Shown: positions 23,834 through 35,425 of the stretch, piece after piece
Position numbering within the stretch: position 1 is the stretch's first letter
Layout of the letters: every line of letters starts with the position of its first letter
NCBI GenBank assembly: GCA_025093555.1
Contig: JAIWNF010000014.1
Coordinates: 372,001-436,000, forward strand
Length of the DNA stretch: 64,000 nucleotides
Direction of reading: 5' to 3'
DNA from: Circinella umbellata
Lineage: Eukaryota > Mucoromycota > Mucoromycetes > Mucorales > Lichtheimiaceae
Notes under the pieces: model-generated
What the model saw: the letters and a program-made list of their open reading frames with translations, nothing else
Told to the model about the DNA's origin: nothing
The model's database searches: none
Made by a program: the position numbers and the translations under genes

Positions 23834-26027
23834 TTAAGAAAAGTAGGAAGGGTATGATGATTTAAAAGATTTTACTACTCCATCATTAGCTATTTTGAGA
23901 CCTGCCGCGAGTCCATCATTGATGAGCATGAGACCATCAGTTTTCAATTCGGCCATAAAGGTTAAAAGGTTGTGTTCGTCGTCGTTCAATTGCGATACCC
24001 TTTCCAATCTAGCCAAAACGGTCATAATATTAACCATATACTTCGAGACAAGTTTTACAGGTGGTACCGATGATGGCACTTGTGAATGTGCTGATGTGGA
24101 TGGTGTGTTGTCAACTTTTGGAACAATGTTTGTTATATTTTGCAGGGTAGTTGCCGATGCCGATGTTGATGCTGATGCTGATGCTGATGATAATCGCTTG
24201 TCCAAATCGATAAACGAGGTAATAATGAACGGAAATTCATTCAATACTTTTTTGATAGCTTTGTTCTGGAATACGCGATGTCGAATAGCCAGCTTGTCTT
24301 CTTTGCGTACTGTTGCTTTTGAGATGCATTGGAGAATAAATGACACAAGACTATAGCTAAAAGTAGTTGCTCTTGTTTTGTAATATGTGTGGTTGTTGTA
24401 GTTGAGTGCTGTAACCGGATAAAAACCCTTTGTTGCATAATGACTTGATACAAAAGACCAATTTCGTCCAGCACTCCATTTTCCGTACTGACGTAGTATT
24501 CTAAACGTTTGAGATGATTTACAATTCGTAACTGGTATCAAAACGGTTTTTGTAGCAGTAACTTGTTGGAAACTGAGTGGCAAATGCGGTATCGATGATC
24601 CCAGGAATCCTGTAGCAGAAGGAGTGTCCATCAATCCAAAGAACCCGCCCACAACCAAGAATTCGACGTATCCAATATGTATTGAACATTCGTAATATTT
24701 TTTGCCATTAAACTGTTTCTCCTTGATGTTAGCGGTAGGTGTATCATAGTATATCGGTGGGCTTTCTTCAGCTGCATCGTCAATAATTGTATTGTGGTGG
24801 ATAAATCCATCAATTGCTGTTACAAAAATAAAATGGTTAACAAAGATAATGATGCTTTCAAAAAGCTTTCACCATATTTCGTCATAATGTTGTCAATACT
24901 ATGGACCGTATGTATTGCTGTAGGGTCGAGCAAGGGATCATTTAATGCTCTTCTTCGATCGACGTGATATGGTTCATTGGAACTTAGGAGTCGGACGGTG
25001 GGGAGCGGATTCATAATCATTGATCTTTCTTCTTTTTACATTTCTTGGTCGGGCTTCTCCAGCTTTGATTGCCAAATACTTCATATACTCTTTGAATTCA
25101 ACAATTCGTTCAGGTGTTTCAAAACCATCGGGATCGATGTCGTCGGGAACCTGATTAATACAAGAACTTGGTGAAGGTGATGAACCCGTTGTTTGTCGCT
25201 GTTGTTGTTGCTGTTGTTGTTGAGAAAAAGAAGATTTTGGACTAGACATAGATTTGTTTTCAGTACGAGCATCCATTTGAATAATGTCATGATCTAACGA
25301 TTCTTGGGAAATAGCTGATACATCGAAGCCCAATGGTCGTTTATTACTAGTTGCCAAGTCCTTGTCTAGATAATATTTTTGGTGTCCATATCAAGAAAAA
25401 GTTAGCTTTTATTTTTTTCTCCTATAAAGCCAAAATAAAACGCATCTATCATTTGTTATTACCTGCATCACTAACTTGCTGTATTTGACTTTGAATACCT
25501 GTGTTAAGCGACTCCAAGACGGAATTACTTCCTTTGGATTCCTCATGCTGTTGTTGTTGTTGTTGCTGCTGCGGTGGTGGCAAAAGCAAGGGAGTCCATA
25601 CAATAAGTTCTATTGGTTGTTTCTTGTTACGTTTTTTAGCAATATTCACAAATTCAAATTGAGAGGGAAGCAAACGAATGTCCAGCTTCATTCCGGAGTC
25701 GTTGATCTTTTGTATCAGCAGCTTAGCCTTTTTGAATGAAAGCCATAATAAGCTTGTAGTATCGATTGTAGTAACACCTTTATATATATTAAGTACGGAA
25801 AACAATTGATCAAGGGCTTCTTTGGAAAGATCAAGGACTTGGATCGTTGTTGCCATGAATTTAGGGAGTTTACAGGATTTATTGTCATGTTCGATCATCC
25901 AAGGTAGGGAAGTACGATGGCTACCAACAGCAGCATGTAGTTGTTTATTTGTCAAATGGAGTTGATAAATGTCATACCAAGAGTTACATAAATCAACTAC
26001 ATTTTTAATCACGTCATCGGGAAGCAT
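23834..26027 (-). CDS. Long unrecognised protein of the 4.9-kb TIR element
   Basis: Exon 1 (26027-25463) begins MLPDDVIKNVVDLCNSWYDI with a weak F-box-like look and has a Gln run near its end. Exon 2 starts at 25365 and holds a second Gln run, CINQVPDDIDPDGFETPERI and a basic NVKRRKIND stretch. A third exon reads LLSSNEPYHVDRRRALNDPL and ends at 24873. The last exon (24816-23834, 326 codons) is clean and includes YVEFLVVGGFFGLMD, KWSAGRNWSFVSS, HRVFQNKAIKKVL and a Ser/Ala repeat. Exons 2 and 3 are in different frames: either a one-base frameshift near 24985-25030 or an alternative intron (donor in the FKEYMKY region) explains this. About 680 aa in total. No catalytic motif or known family is visible. 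Confidence 0.55.
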
Positions 26028-26102
26028 TTTGTAGTAAAAAAATGGATATATAAAAAAAAGTGGATTGAACGCGTTCTATTTTACAACCCATCGTCCAAAT
26101 TG

Positions 26103-26223
26103 AGGATTTCCAAAAAGTATTGTCGTTCCAAACAAGGAAACAGTTGTATATTTTGTATTATAAATTTTTTAGTTTTTGCGACATCGATTTTAGGAAAATG
26201 CGACATTACTTTTTGGAAATCCT
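26103..26223. mobile_element. Small inverted-repeat element in the upstream region of the TIR-element gene
   Basis: AGGATTTCCAAAAAGTATTG at the left is matched by its reverse complement at the right (CATTACTTTTTGGAAATCCT), with about 80 bp between. Size and symmetry suggest a MITE or fold-back element about 75 bp upstream of the start codon at 26027. Confidence 0.5.
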
Positions 26224-27010
26224 GTAGTTTTCCGTTAATAAACCTTGACAACAAATTCTCGCCGAAAAATGAAAATGATTCTGCAAGTCAAGCGAATTCA
26301 GAATCAGAATCAAGTAGTAGTAGACTAATGGCAGTTGCTAGCATAAAAAGAGGACGAGGTGGTAGTGTTAAGTAAAGAGGGTGAGGCGGAAATACGAAAC
26401 ATGGCAGACTTGAAGTAGGTAGTTATCATATATTAGCAAAACATCACATAGTACCCAAAAAAATGATATAGAGCTTGTAAAAACAAAATGAAAAAATAGT
26501 TTAAATATATTCAATAAAATGATTATAATTACGGATGAATTCGAATGAGGTTTCATTACAAGAGTAATAATGGTAGTTGAAAAAGGATGAAAACACTTAA
26601 CTAGACATGGATAGGCGTGAAAATCCATTAAAACATTAATATCCATGAAATTGCCATTCATACATTTTAATTTTCCTGTGGCCTTCTTTAAAGAAGGCCG
26701 CGACGCGAACCAACAAACAATCATAACATTATTTATCATGGGAAGGGGGGGATGGGATAATGCCATACGCATTAAGATCGAATGATAGGAAGGGAATCGA
26801 GTACAATACATGACAAGAAACGACTGATGAAACAAGGGATAAGCTCGAGATTAGTGTGTGTGAAGGAGGGAATCCAACCATCTGAATGATGAGCAAAACA
26901 CAAATAAGATAATTTTATCTGTTGCAGGGAGCGAGAGGATGATGATAATCGCCGTAAATTCTACATATATTACTGGAGGCAGTTTTTTTTCTTATCTTTC
27001 CACCATGAAA

Positions 27011-27273
27011 GCTGGTGTCTAGTCAATACTTTAGAAAATATATTGGTATACATAGTTATTTCTGAATAAGCTTAATCTTCAATGTTGTTATCAAGTATAT
27101 TTAAGAACGTTATCCACTTTCGAAATGATTTTATGTACGCAAATAAGAAATCAGGAGTGCGCAAAAATCTATGAGCAAATGCGCAAAAAAAAAATCATCA
27201 CTGTGTGCAGAAATATTTATCACTGTGCGCAAAAATAAAAATTATAATGCGCAAAAGCAGTTTAAAAATCCAG
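27011..27273 (-). repeat. Right terminal inverted repeat
   Basis: Reverse-complement partner of the left arm. The tip reads AAAATCCAG followed by TA. The arm extends inward to 26967 by homology with 23517-23560. Confidence 0.9.
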
Positions 27274-27353
27274 TATTTCAGCGAATTTATTATTATTATA
27301 ATTATTATTGATAGCAAAATAGAATTATCATTATGATCATTGTTATCCTTCAT

Positions 27354-29599
27354 TTAAGCTCGAACGTGTACACCACCACGACCACCTCGGGTACCACCAC
27401 GACCACCTCTACCTCTGCCACTTCTTCCACGTCCTCCACGACGACCAGTGGTTTCAACTGACATTTCTCCAAAGGTTTCCAAGTTCAATTTTTGTTCTTG
27501 TTGATGTTTCTTGCGATAATCATCTCCACTGTAATAATAATGAAAATATTTAGTTTAGTATTCTAATCTAATTCTTGGAGTGTATTACATACCCTGTTTT
27601 TTTCAATTCAGCCCGTTCTTTGGCATCACATGATATATCATCAAAGAAACTCTTGGACTTGTCATAATAACTATCAGGTTCAGGAATAATAATTTCTGTT
27701 TGTTCTTGCTGTCGTTGTTTGTTTTCCTGTTGGGACTTCTTTTTATTATTCTTTTTGATTGTTTGATCATCTTTTTCTTTGTTCTCCTTATTCTTGCTAT
27801 TCTTGTTATTTTTGATGTTGTTATGATGATTGTTGTTGTTGGTATATAAACTACGTAAAATTTGCTCTTTATCAAACTTTGCATTGGATGAAGCAAAATC
27901 AAAGTCCTGTAAAGGAACCACAGCTCCGCTTTTTGTTGTTGATGATGGTGATGTTGTTGTCAAAGAGTATTTTCTGGTACTATTGTTACGTGTGGGTCTT
28001 GACGATCCATTTCGTGATTGGCGTTTTTCTATTGTTTATAACATTTTCAAATCGTTAGTAATCTTCTTTAGCCATAAATATATGGAAAGCAGCAAAGTAA
28101 TAACAAACCTCGTGGTACATTAGTAGCAGTAATAGCAGCAATGGCAGTGACAGTAGTGGTATTTGCATCTTTGCTATTGTCGTTAGCACTCGTATCAGGT
28201 GTTGTAGTGATAGTAGTGGTAGTAATAGTACTCATAGGTTTTTGGTCTGTTTGTTGTTCTTTACCATTCGTGGTACTAGCAACACCCAATTCACTCACCG
28301 ATTTTGCAAGTTTTTCAACAGAAGAAGCTATCTCATCGGATGAACTCATCTTTCGACTACCTTCTCCTGCTCCTCCAACAATCATTTCATCATCCTTATT
28401 AGGTGTCACGGGCCCATCATCCTTTAAATCGGGTTTGGGAGCAATAATAGCATGTTGTTCAAGGTGGTTTTGAGGAGGTGAAGGTAACTGTTGCTGTTGC
28501 TGAGTTTGCTCTGGATAAATGGGGTCTTCTTTAACATTAGGAAGAAGAAGTTGATGGTCATGTTGTTGCGTTGTTGTTGTGGTCATTGGAATTTCATGTG
28601 GTACTTCCATAGTGGGTGCCATTAATGAATGTGGAGGGTATTCAGCTGGTGGTTGATGAACAGGTTCAGGCATTAGCATCAAGTTAGGTGGTGATGTGGA
28701 TGATGATGGCTGTTGTTGAGGAATTGGAGGAGGAGCAGGTTGATAATATCCTTGGAAACCCATCATAGGGGGTGGACGATAAGGGTCAAATCCATAAGGT
28801 GGTGGGTATGATGAAAATTGTTGCTGTTGAGGAGGTTGGGGTTGAGGGAACGCAGGCTGTTGTTGCTGTTGTTGTTGAATGGTGGGAAGGTAATAGTTAC
28901 TCGTGTTCTATATTTGAATATTCAAATAAATTATTAAGGTTTCAAAACCAATTTTTTTATACCTTCACACGGCACGAGTACTTACAAGGTCATTGGCCGT
29001 AAAAGGTTGTTGTTGTTGTTGCTGTTGTACTGGTATTACTGTAGGAGGAGCAGGAACAGCAACAGGTGGACCCTCAAACACCTGTAAATCCTTTACATCC
29101 GATCCTCGGAATACAATATATTTGAATACATTGTCTGAAGGCGGTATCTCATCCATGGGGTTTCCACCCCGTCTTCCTTCCGTTCCAAGAGACACGACTT
29201 TTTATACAAAATATAAAACATAATGAGACACTCATATATTGTACTATTTTTTTTTCTTTTTCTCTTTCCCTCCATTCCCATCTAGCCCCAATGACCCCTT
29301 TTCCCCTTTATTTTCTATTCCTCCATTGTTTTCCCTTTTTTATAAATGTAATTAATCCCCATTTTTATGACTTATTAAAATGGCATGTTTACCTTGTTCA
29401 AGAGCTAAAGTAGCATTTTGGGGATCAATATCATGTAAAACACCTATATAACGTATATCGCTTTTCGAAACAAGCTATGTTTTTTTATGAGTTGTGTTCC
29501 AACAAGACTTTATAAGATTGCCAAGAAGGGGTAGGCGCGAAGAGTATATTTATAAATTCTTACCGAGATTTTCGAGCCAATGAACCGTGCACCGCTCAT
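27354..29599 (-). CDS. SCD6: LSM14/Scd6 family mRNP protein (P-body translation repressor)
   Basis: Six exons (29599-29564, 29474-29393, 29197-28986, 28856-28109, 28028-27593, 27528-27354) give about 562 aa. An N-terminal LSm14 domain ([20 protein letters not shown], then [14 protein letters not shown]) is followed by a long Gln/Pro/Ser/Thr-rich linker, the DFDF box ([16 protein letters not shown]), the FFD box ([19 protein letters not shown]), the TFG box (NLETFGEMS) and an RGG-rich tail. This order is diagnostic of Scd6, Sum2 and RAP55, which repress translation and promote decapping with Dhh1 and Edc proteins. The exon 4 acceptor is a problem: the better-looking site at 28909 puts the exon out of frame, so the site at 28857 was used. 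Confidence 0.93.
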
Positions 29600-32500
29600 A
29601 ATTGGACCTTTATTTTTTTGTTTTAAAAAAAAATAAAAATGAAAATAATTCGAGTTATTGGTGAGTGAGTGGGTGTGTGGGTGTGTGTATGAGAGAAAGA
29701 AAAGAAAGAAAAGTGAGTGTGTTTGTGTCTGGTTTGTGTTGATTTGTTTTAATAAAGACTTTGGAAGAATACAAAAAGAAGAAAGAGAGAGAACGAAAAG
29801 GGTGTACAAAAGAAATAGAAGAAAAAAAAAACTAGTTTTTTTTTTTTTTCGCTCGGTGGGACTGAGCCTCTTAACCCAAGATAGTGTATGATTTATTATA
29901 ATGATTGTACACAGCCAAGCAATACTGTGCCGTGATTTTAGTAGTCACCTAAGATGATTATCACCATTGTGCAGTCTACTTTTTACTACTTATTTGTAAA
30001 TCAACCACTATAACAGAAAATTCGATTATCACGGCCATCAGTATGTATCGTACCACTGCGTATCTTTATACTTTATATACGATACATGATATACTCTGTT
30101 AAATTATATTAGACGTATGTTGAACCCGTTTATCAGAAACTTGGGAACTAGTACTAATTACTGCGTCAACAAATATAGAATACCTCATAAACGTTGATCC
30201 CCAGAACTTACAAGCACACATAGGTATTGTTAACTATCAGTTAATGTGAAACGTTATCGAAGACTATAATATACTATTTTAACTCAACGGGAAAAAATAT
30301 CACTTTCTTCTTTCCATTTGTGTTATTTTAATTAATAGTATGACTACGTATCAGGATATCCACAGTGGGAAATTGTTAATTTCGTCTTTGTTCATAAAAA
30401 TTAGTATTATACAGCAATATTCTTCGCTAATGATCTTGGCAATATGTATTACACGTGCAAAAAGATTGTAATATACCGAATGATCGGCATACAATTTGTT
30501 AGGTTACCGCAAGCCCTTTGAGAATATTACCCGCCTTCACTGATTTTTACTACCCCTCTCCATTCATTTTTTATATTAGCGTTATCTGTTATGCTAAGTA
30601 TAATTTATTATGATTAATTGTTATTCACATAGTAGTAATACATGAAATATTGAAATAACTGAATCCATAAATATGCAAATAAAGAAAAGATAATAATACT
30701 CAGCATGAGAACAAAACGACATGATATTCGCATGTCGGGGTTTTATGCTTTGACAGGTTTTTCATTCATAACGTTCATCCGCATTTAATGATAACTGGGT
30801 ATATTATCATGTGAGGAACTTGCCCCCAATAGCACACATCATACACCTTCAATTATTTTGCTCTCTCTGTGATATGTATATATTGATTGAAAATGATTCA
30901 TTCTCTCTGTTTCTTCTTCCCTTTCTTTTCTTATTTTTATCATTTTAGAGTCTATATAGACCACTCTACTATTAGCACCGACAATTGTAAATAAAACGGC
31001 TATCTGCAGCATTCTAAGATAATGATTTATAGTACAAATTACTGTAGTGTACCTACTGCGATATTAAACTGCCATTAATCCACACTCAATATGTGTATAT
31101 AAAGAACGTTTTTTATCTTCTCACAACATGAGCGCACTCTACATATTTATAACAACTAATTATAGTAGATAAAGATCATTATGAATCTGACTTGTACATA
31201 CTACGTAACCTTGAAAAGATAATATGTTTTATCATCATAAAATCTCTCGTTTCAGCTTTCCACGATGTCGTAAGAAGAGTATGTGTTTCGATCGAGCAGC
31301 CGACGTTTCGAAATGACACAACAACAAACTACGATATCATCATTTTCTTAAGAACTAGTTGGTGAGCAAAACCATTTCCTACATCTCCTCTTGTTTTTTA
31401 TTTTATACATTTACAGTTTATACTAACACATCACATATGCATCACAATCCTTTTAGCAATATTCTATTGTTATTACCACAAATTTACTGTCCAAGGAATA
31501 GAGACTTTTTAGCACTCTGATATACCACATGGAACTTGAACAGCTTGATGGGAATTGTGTGTACAACGGGTTTTGAACAAAGCTTCTCTTTATTATATTA
31601 TGTCGCAAAGGACTCTATTAATACTTTGCCCCATTTGTGTTGTTGAACCTGATACAGTTCGCCACTTTTATGTGTGTTGTCTCCTCAAATTTGCTTTCTG
31701 GGAACAAACACTACCATCAACATATTATGCCTCACCGTTATCCTCGGATAATATTTGGAAATTCTTTTATTTTTGCAATGTACATGCCAACAATCATTGG
31801 TCTACTCATTTTTCATAATGGACTCATATTACAAACTATCTGGTCCACGCACTTGGATATCTGTTTTTTATTCGAGATACACCTTGTTGGAATAACCTGA
31901 CAGTGTTAACTCTCAGTTTTCGATTTTATTTTTCTTTCTTTTTTTTATTACTATTATCACTCATATATTTTCATGATACATTGATTATTTTATGGTGTGA
32001 TTTTTCATGATGAATAAAAGTATCACAGCAATGAAGCATTCTCACACCAACGGAATTCTAAAAGTTTAGTATACATTTTTTGTCTGTTACTCCGCTTGAA
32101 AAGCGAACTGGTGATTTGCGCACAGACTTTCTTCTATCGCTCATTTTTGATGATCTACTGCTTCCTCTGCTTTACGTATGATGATGATAATGATGATAAA
32201 AATAAAATAAAAACTGTCATATGAGTTTCTAATAATTTACACTTAATAAATAAAACAAATGAGAAATTTTTATTCTGTGCAACATATAATTATAATCTAC
32301 GTGGTGATAATAATAGTAGTACGTAGAAAATAAAAAGGGCTTATTTCCTATTGTCAGCTCATGGAAATATTTAAAATACAAAATTGAAATTAAATAATTT
32401 TTGAGATGCATAACCACACAAGCTTTATCAGAAAACAAATAACTGGTCATACTTCTTAATTTGTACGTACTTCATATACTCACTGTTCGCTTTTCACTAT

Positions 32501-32900
32501 CCGTAGGAGTAGTACAACCAAAAAATTTACCAGTTCATGATAAACGCTCTTAAAATAGTAACACTCCAAAATCATTATGTTAGTATGCTTGCGAGTAAAA
32601 ATAATAGCGTCAAATATGAAGCCATTTATATATCATTCTCTCATACTACTACTTATTTTTTTTTACATGAGTAAAAATGTCAATTTTCACTACCAGGAGT
32701 TCAAAGTTTAATTTTCTGTAAAATAAAGTTTATGCCGCTGCTGTATATATAAAAAACTAGTGAGTAGATTGCTATTATTACTGATACAAGTGTGATTGCT
32801 AAAAAAAATGAGAGAGAATAAATTATAACGCAAAACTAATGTTATTGATCCAGGATGTTGTTTCTATTAAAAATATGGGTAGTTTGTTAATTAAAATTTA
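29600..32900. other. Gene-poor intergenic with one LINE relic
   Basis: Starts with the LSM14/SCD6 promoter (a GT/GA-rich stretch at about 29655-29800 and a short hairpin with GCTCGGTGGGACTGAGC at about 29852). Otherwise AT-rich without coding signal, apart from the reverse-transcriptase C-terminal relic at about 31590-31905. Confidence 0.5.
31590..31905 (+). mobile_element. LINE-type relic (zinc-knuckle after reverse transcriptase)
   Basis: The frame reads LLILCPICVVEPDTVRHFYV then CCLLKFAFWEQTLP. This fits the C-x2-C-x(n)-H-x(3-4)-C motif with the 'FAFW' sequel found after the reverse-transcriptase domain of many non-LTR elements. A frame change near 31770 and a missing upstream domain show it is a dead 3' fragment. 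Confidence 0.5.
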
Positions 32901-34735
32901 TTATGCCCCGTCTGGTTTTACAGGTTTCAAGGTTAATCGGATTGGTTCACTATGTTCGTCAAAGCTTCCTGGTGATACCGAGCCATCAGGTTTTTCAGAA
33001 CCATAATAAGCTGATCGATCTTGCCAAGAAGACGTATTATCGGTAGAAATTGGTGAACGAACGTATCCTCTACCACTACTAACACTTTCATCAACAGCTG
33101 TATACATAAAATTAGTATTAAGATTATATATGATATTTATAACAGGATCAAGGCAGTGTTAGTCTCTTTTGGAATAAAAAAAAAAGCCAACTCACAATGT
33201 GGAACATCTGAGGGTGCTAGCATGGGTTGATGAACATTGTTGTTATTATCAACATCTGTATTATAGTAGTGCAGTGGTGGAGGCTCTTCCGATGATGAAG
33301 ATGGTATATTGTTGTTATGTGATACGTATTCGTTTTGTTCGTTGTTGCTTGGCTGGTTTCTCTTTCTGCGAATAAAAAAGAATATGGCACCAGCGATAAT
33401 GGAAACGCCGGCCAAGGCTCCAACTACTGCTCCTGCTATAGCTCCTTTATTGTCACTACTATTATTTGAATCGGGTGGTGAATCGGGCGAAAGTCCGTTT
33501 ATTGATCGATCTACAGGTGCCACGGCAGAAATAGACGAGATCCAACTCCATTTATTCACATCCATTACCAATATGTTGTTTGCAGTAATGCCCAGATTCC
33601 CATCATTTGAACGACCAAAAAGAATAAACAAATTGTTCTCAACAAGGACAGCTTAATAAACAAAAAAAAATATGGTTAATGCCGCAAGGGGAAAAGAAGT
33701 GTATATACGTTCAATTCGCTCAAAGGTATAGCAAATGAATAAAATTATTCTTTACCAGAATGACCATAAATTCCTGTGCCATTAAAACTAGGACCTTCCT
33801 CTCCAATTCCTCTAGTACTCCATGTCATGCTGTTTTTAGTGTCAAGTATAAAAAAGTAATCTTCTCGGAAAATGGTATTGTTGACTAATTCCATAATTAA
33901 ATGATTAATTATATAATTAAAACTTTTTATATTAAACAAGATAATACTTTTGAACTGGCAACACAGCTCATAAAAAAAGAACTACTTACATGGGGATTGG
34001 CCCCCGAACAGAACGATTTGTCCAGTACTTGGTACTAATAAGAAAAAAAGCATTGTTTATACTATTAAACTCCATGTTCAATGTTTCACGTTGTTTCCTT
34101 TTTTTTTTGTAGCAGTAAATAATATGCTGAAGTCAAGTTGTGAAAAGACGTACTTAAAGTTGCTGAGTGACGAATCCGCGTAGTAGGCACTGGTCCATTA
34201 GTTGTCTGAGTACTCCATTGACTTTTATCAGTATCGTAAATAATAATACTATTCATGGGTGCTTCTCTGTAGCTCGAAATTGTCTCGGCGTATGTCCCGC
34301 CAATATAATAAATATTTGATCCGATACGAACTGCTTCATGAGACATCCGTATTTGATCCAAAGATGAGGCTGGAATTCCACTGCTCCATTGTGAGTTCTA
34401 GTGTTAATAATATAACGTTTAAATTATGACAGGTGCAATTTTTCTTACTAGACCATTAACAACAAAAATGTACCTACTTTAATATCGTACATATACATCT
34501 CCATTGGAATCTGGTATCCGGAACCAGTGGGCAAGCCAGTTGACTGATCCCTGAAACCAAATTTATTATTGAAATTATGCGGTATTAGTTTTTCGGTATA
34601 AATAACTTACATAAGCTACTATTAGATGTATATTTAAGCTACCTGTATCCACCCCAAACATAAACTGTATTATTATCTTGTCCTAGTGTGGCCATGTGTG
34701 ACCGTCTGTGTAACATTAAATATATGTGCCATTAC

Positions 34736-34768
<33 letters not shown>

Positions 34769-35425
34769 AGCGCCTACAATTTGATCAGTTATACAATTTA
34801 ACATGCTTGATTTGAAACATTTGAATAACGAAAAAGCTTACACCCTCGCACCATCTCGAGCAGGAAGATCGTCTGCCCAAGTCTTTGTAACTATATTATA
34901 GGCTGTCGTTTTGAATCGTGCAAGGGTTGTACCAGAGTCAGCTGCCCCGATACCTCCATCCATAAAAATAATATCTTGATCAGGCACTGCTGTAAATGCA
35001 AAATACGAATTTGGACCAACGTCTGGATGTTGTACCCATGTAGATTCCATGTCTTTGACATTCATATCTTGTGTAAGATTAAGGGAGATAAAAACATTTC
35101 CAAGAATAGCTTGCGAGGCAGTTTCACCTAAAGTTGACGCTCTTGTTACAATTTGTCCGCCGTAACAGAAAATACTTGCATATGTGGGCATAAATAGGCA
35201 TTCTTTGATGGGAAAAAAAGGCATCATTACAATTGTTAGCTTGTTTGCTTTTAGCTTTGCTTTCTATGAAAAACAAAAAAAGTATCACAGGATGTGTATA
35301 TCATTTATTTATTTATGTTTACCAGATTCGCCTCGAGATTCTGGTGTAATTGCATGGACCAAGCATTTAGAAAAAGTCAGTAAAAGCAACAGTCGGACGG
35401 ATGCTTTTACAAGAGATATTATCAT
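32901..35425 (-). CDS. Kelch-like single-pass membrane protein (paralogue A)
   Basis: Nine exons (35425-35323, 35202-34842, 34705-34643, 34550-34478, 34397-34154, 34034-33990, 33884-33756, 33651-33196, 33097-32901) give about 556 aa, all phases consistent. An N-terminal signal peptide (VRLLLLLTFSKCLVHA) is followed by beta-propeller blades with kelch-type words: IFCYGGQ, IIFMDGG, VYVWGGYR, IYYIGG, IVLFGGQ, LFILFGR. The ectodomain ends in a membrane helix (GAIAGAVVGALAGVSIIAGA) with a stop-transfer RRKRN, then a Pro/Ser/Asn-rich cytoplasmic tail ending KPVKPDGA. It is likely a cell-surface or vacuolar-membrane protein; the ligand is unknown. It is closest to paralogue C in exon structure and tail. 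Confidence 0.85.
34739..34763. repeat. Poly-A run in an intron of paralogue A
   Basis: An uninterrupted run of about 25 A lies between exons 2 and 3 of the kelch gene. Probably length-variable. Confidence 0.8.

Larger units (their letters stand above)
22349..27273. mobile_element. 4.9-kb element with long inverted repeats, TA target, unassigned family
   Basis: Left arm 22349-22584 and right arm 27011-27273 are near-identical inverted copies starting CTGGATTTTT, each flanked by TA (22347-22348 and 27274-27275). The homology continues inward: 23517-23560 pairs with 26967-27010. The left arm is therefore split by about 931 bp absent from the right arm. The right arm has about 28 extra bp near its tip. 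Each arm carries several T-rich GCGCA words. Inside is one long multi-exon minus-strand gene (26027-23834) plus fragments. A TA target suggests Tc1/mariner-like chemistry, but I see no DDE/D transposase text, and arms this long are atypical of classic Tc1/mariner elements. Confidence 0.8.

Noticed and set aside
29850..29885. Short GC-rich hairpin near the SCD6 promoter considered as a tRNA or snRNA piece
   Set aside because: It lacks A/B box words and the other arms of a tRNA.
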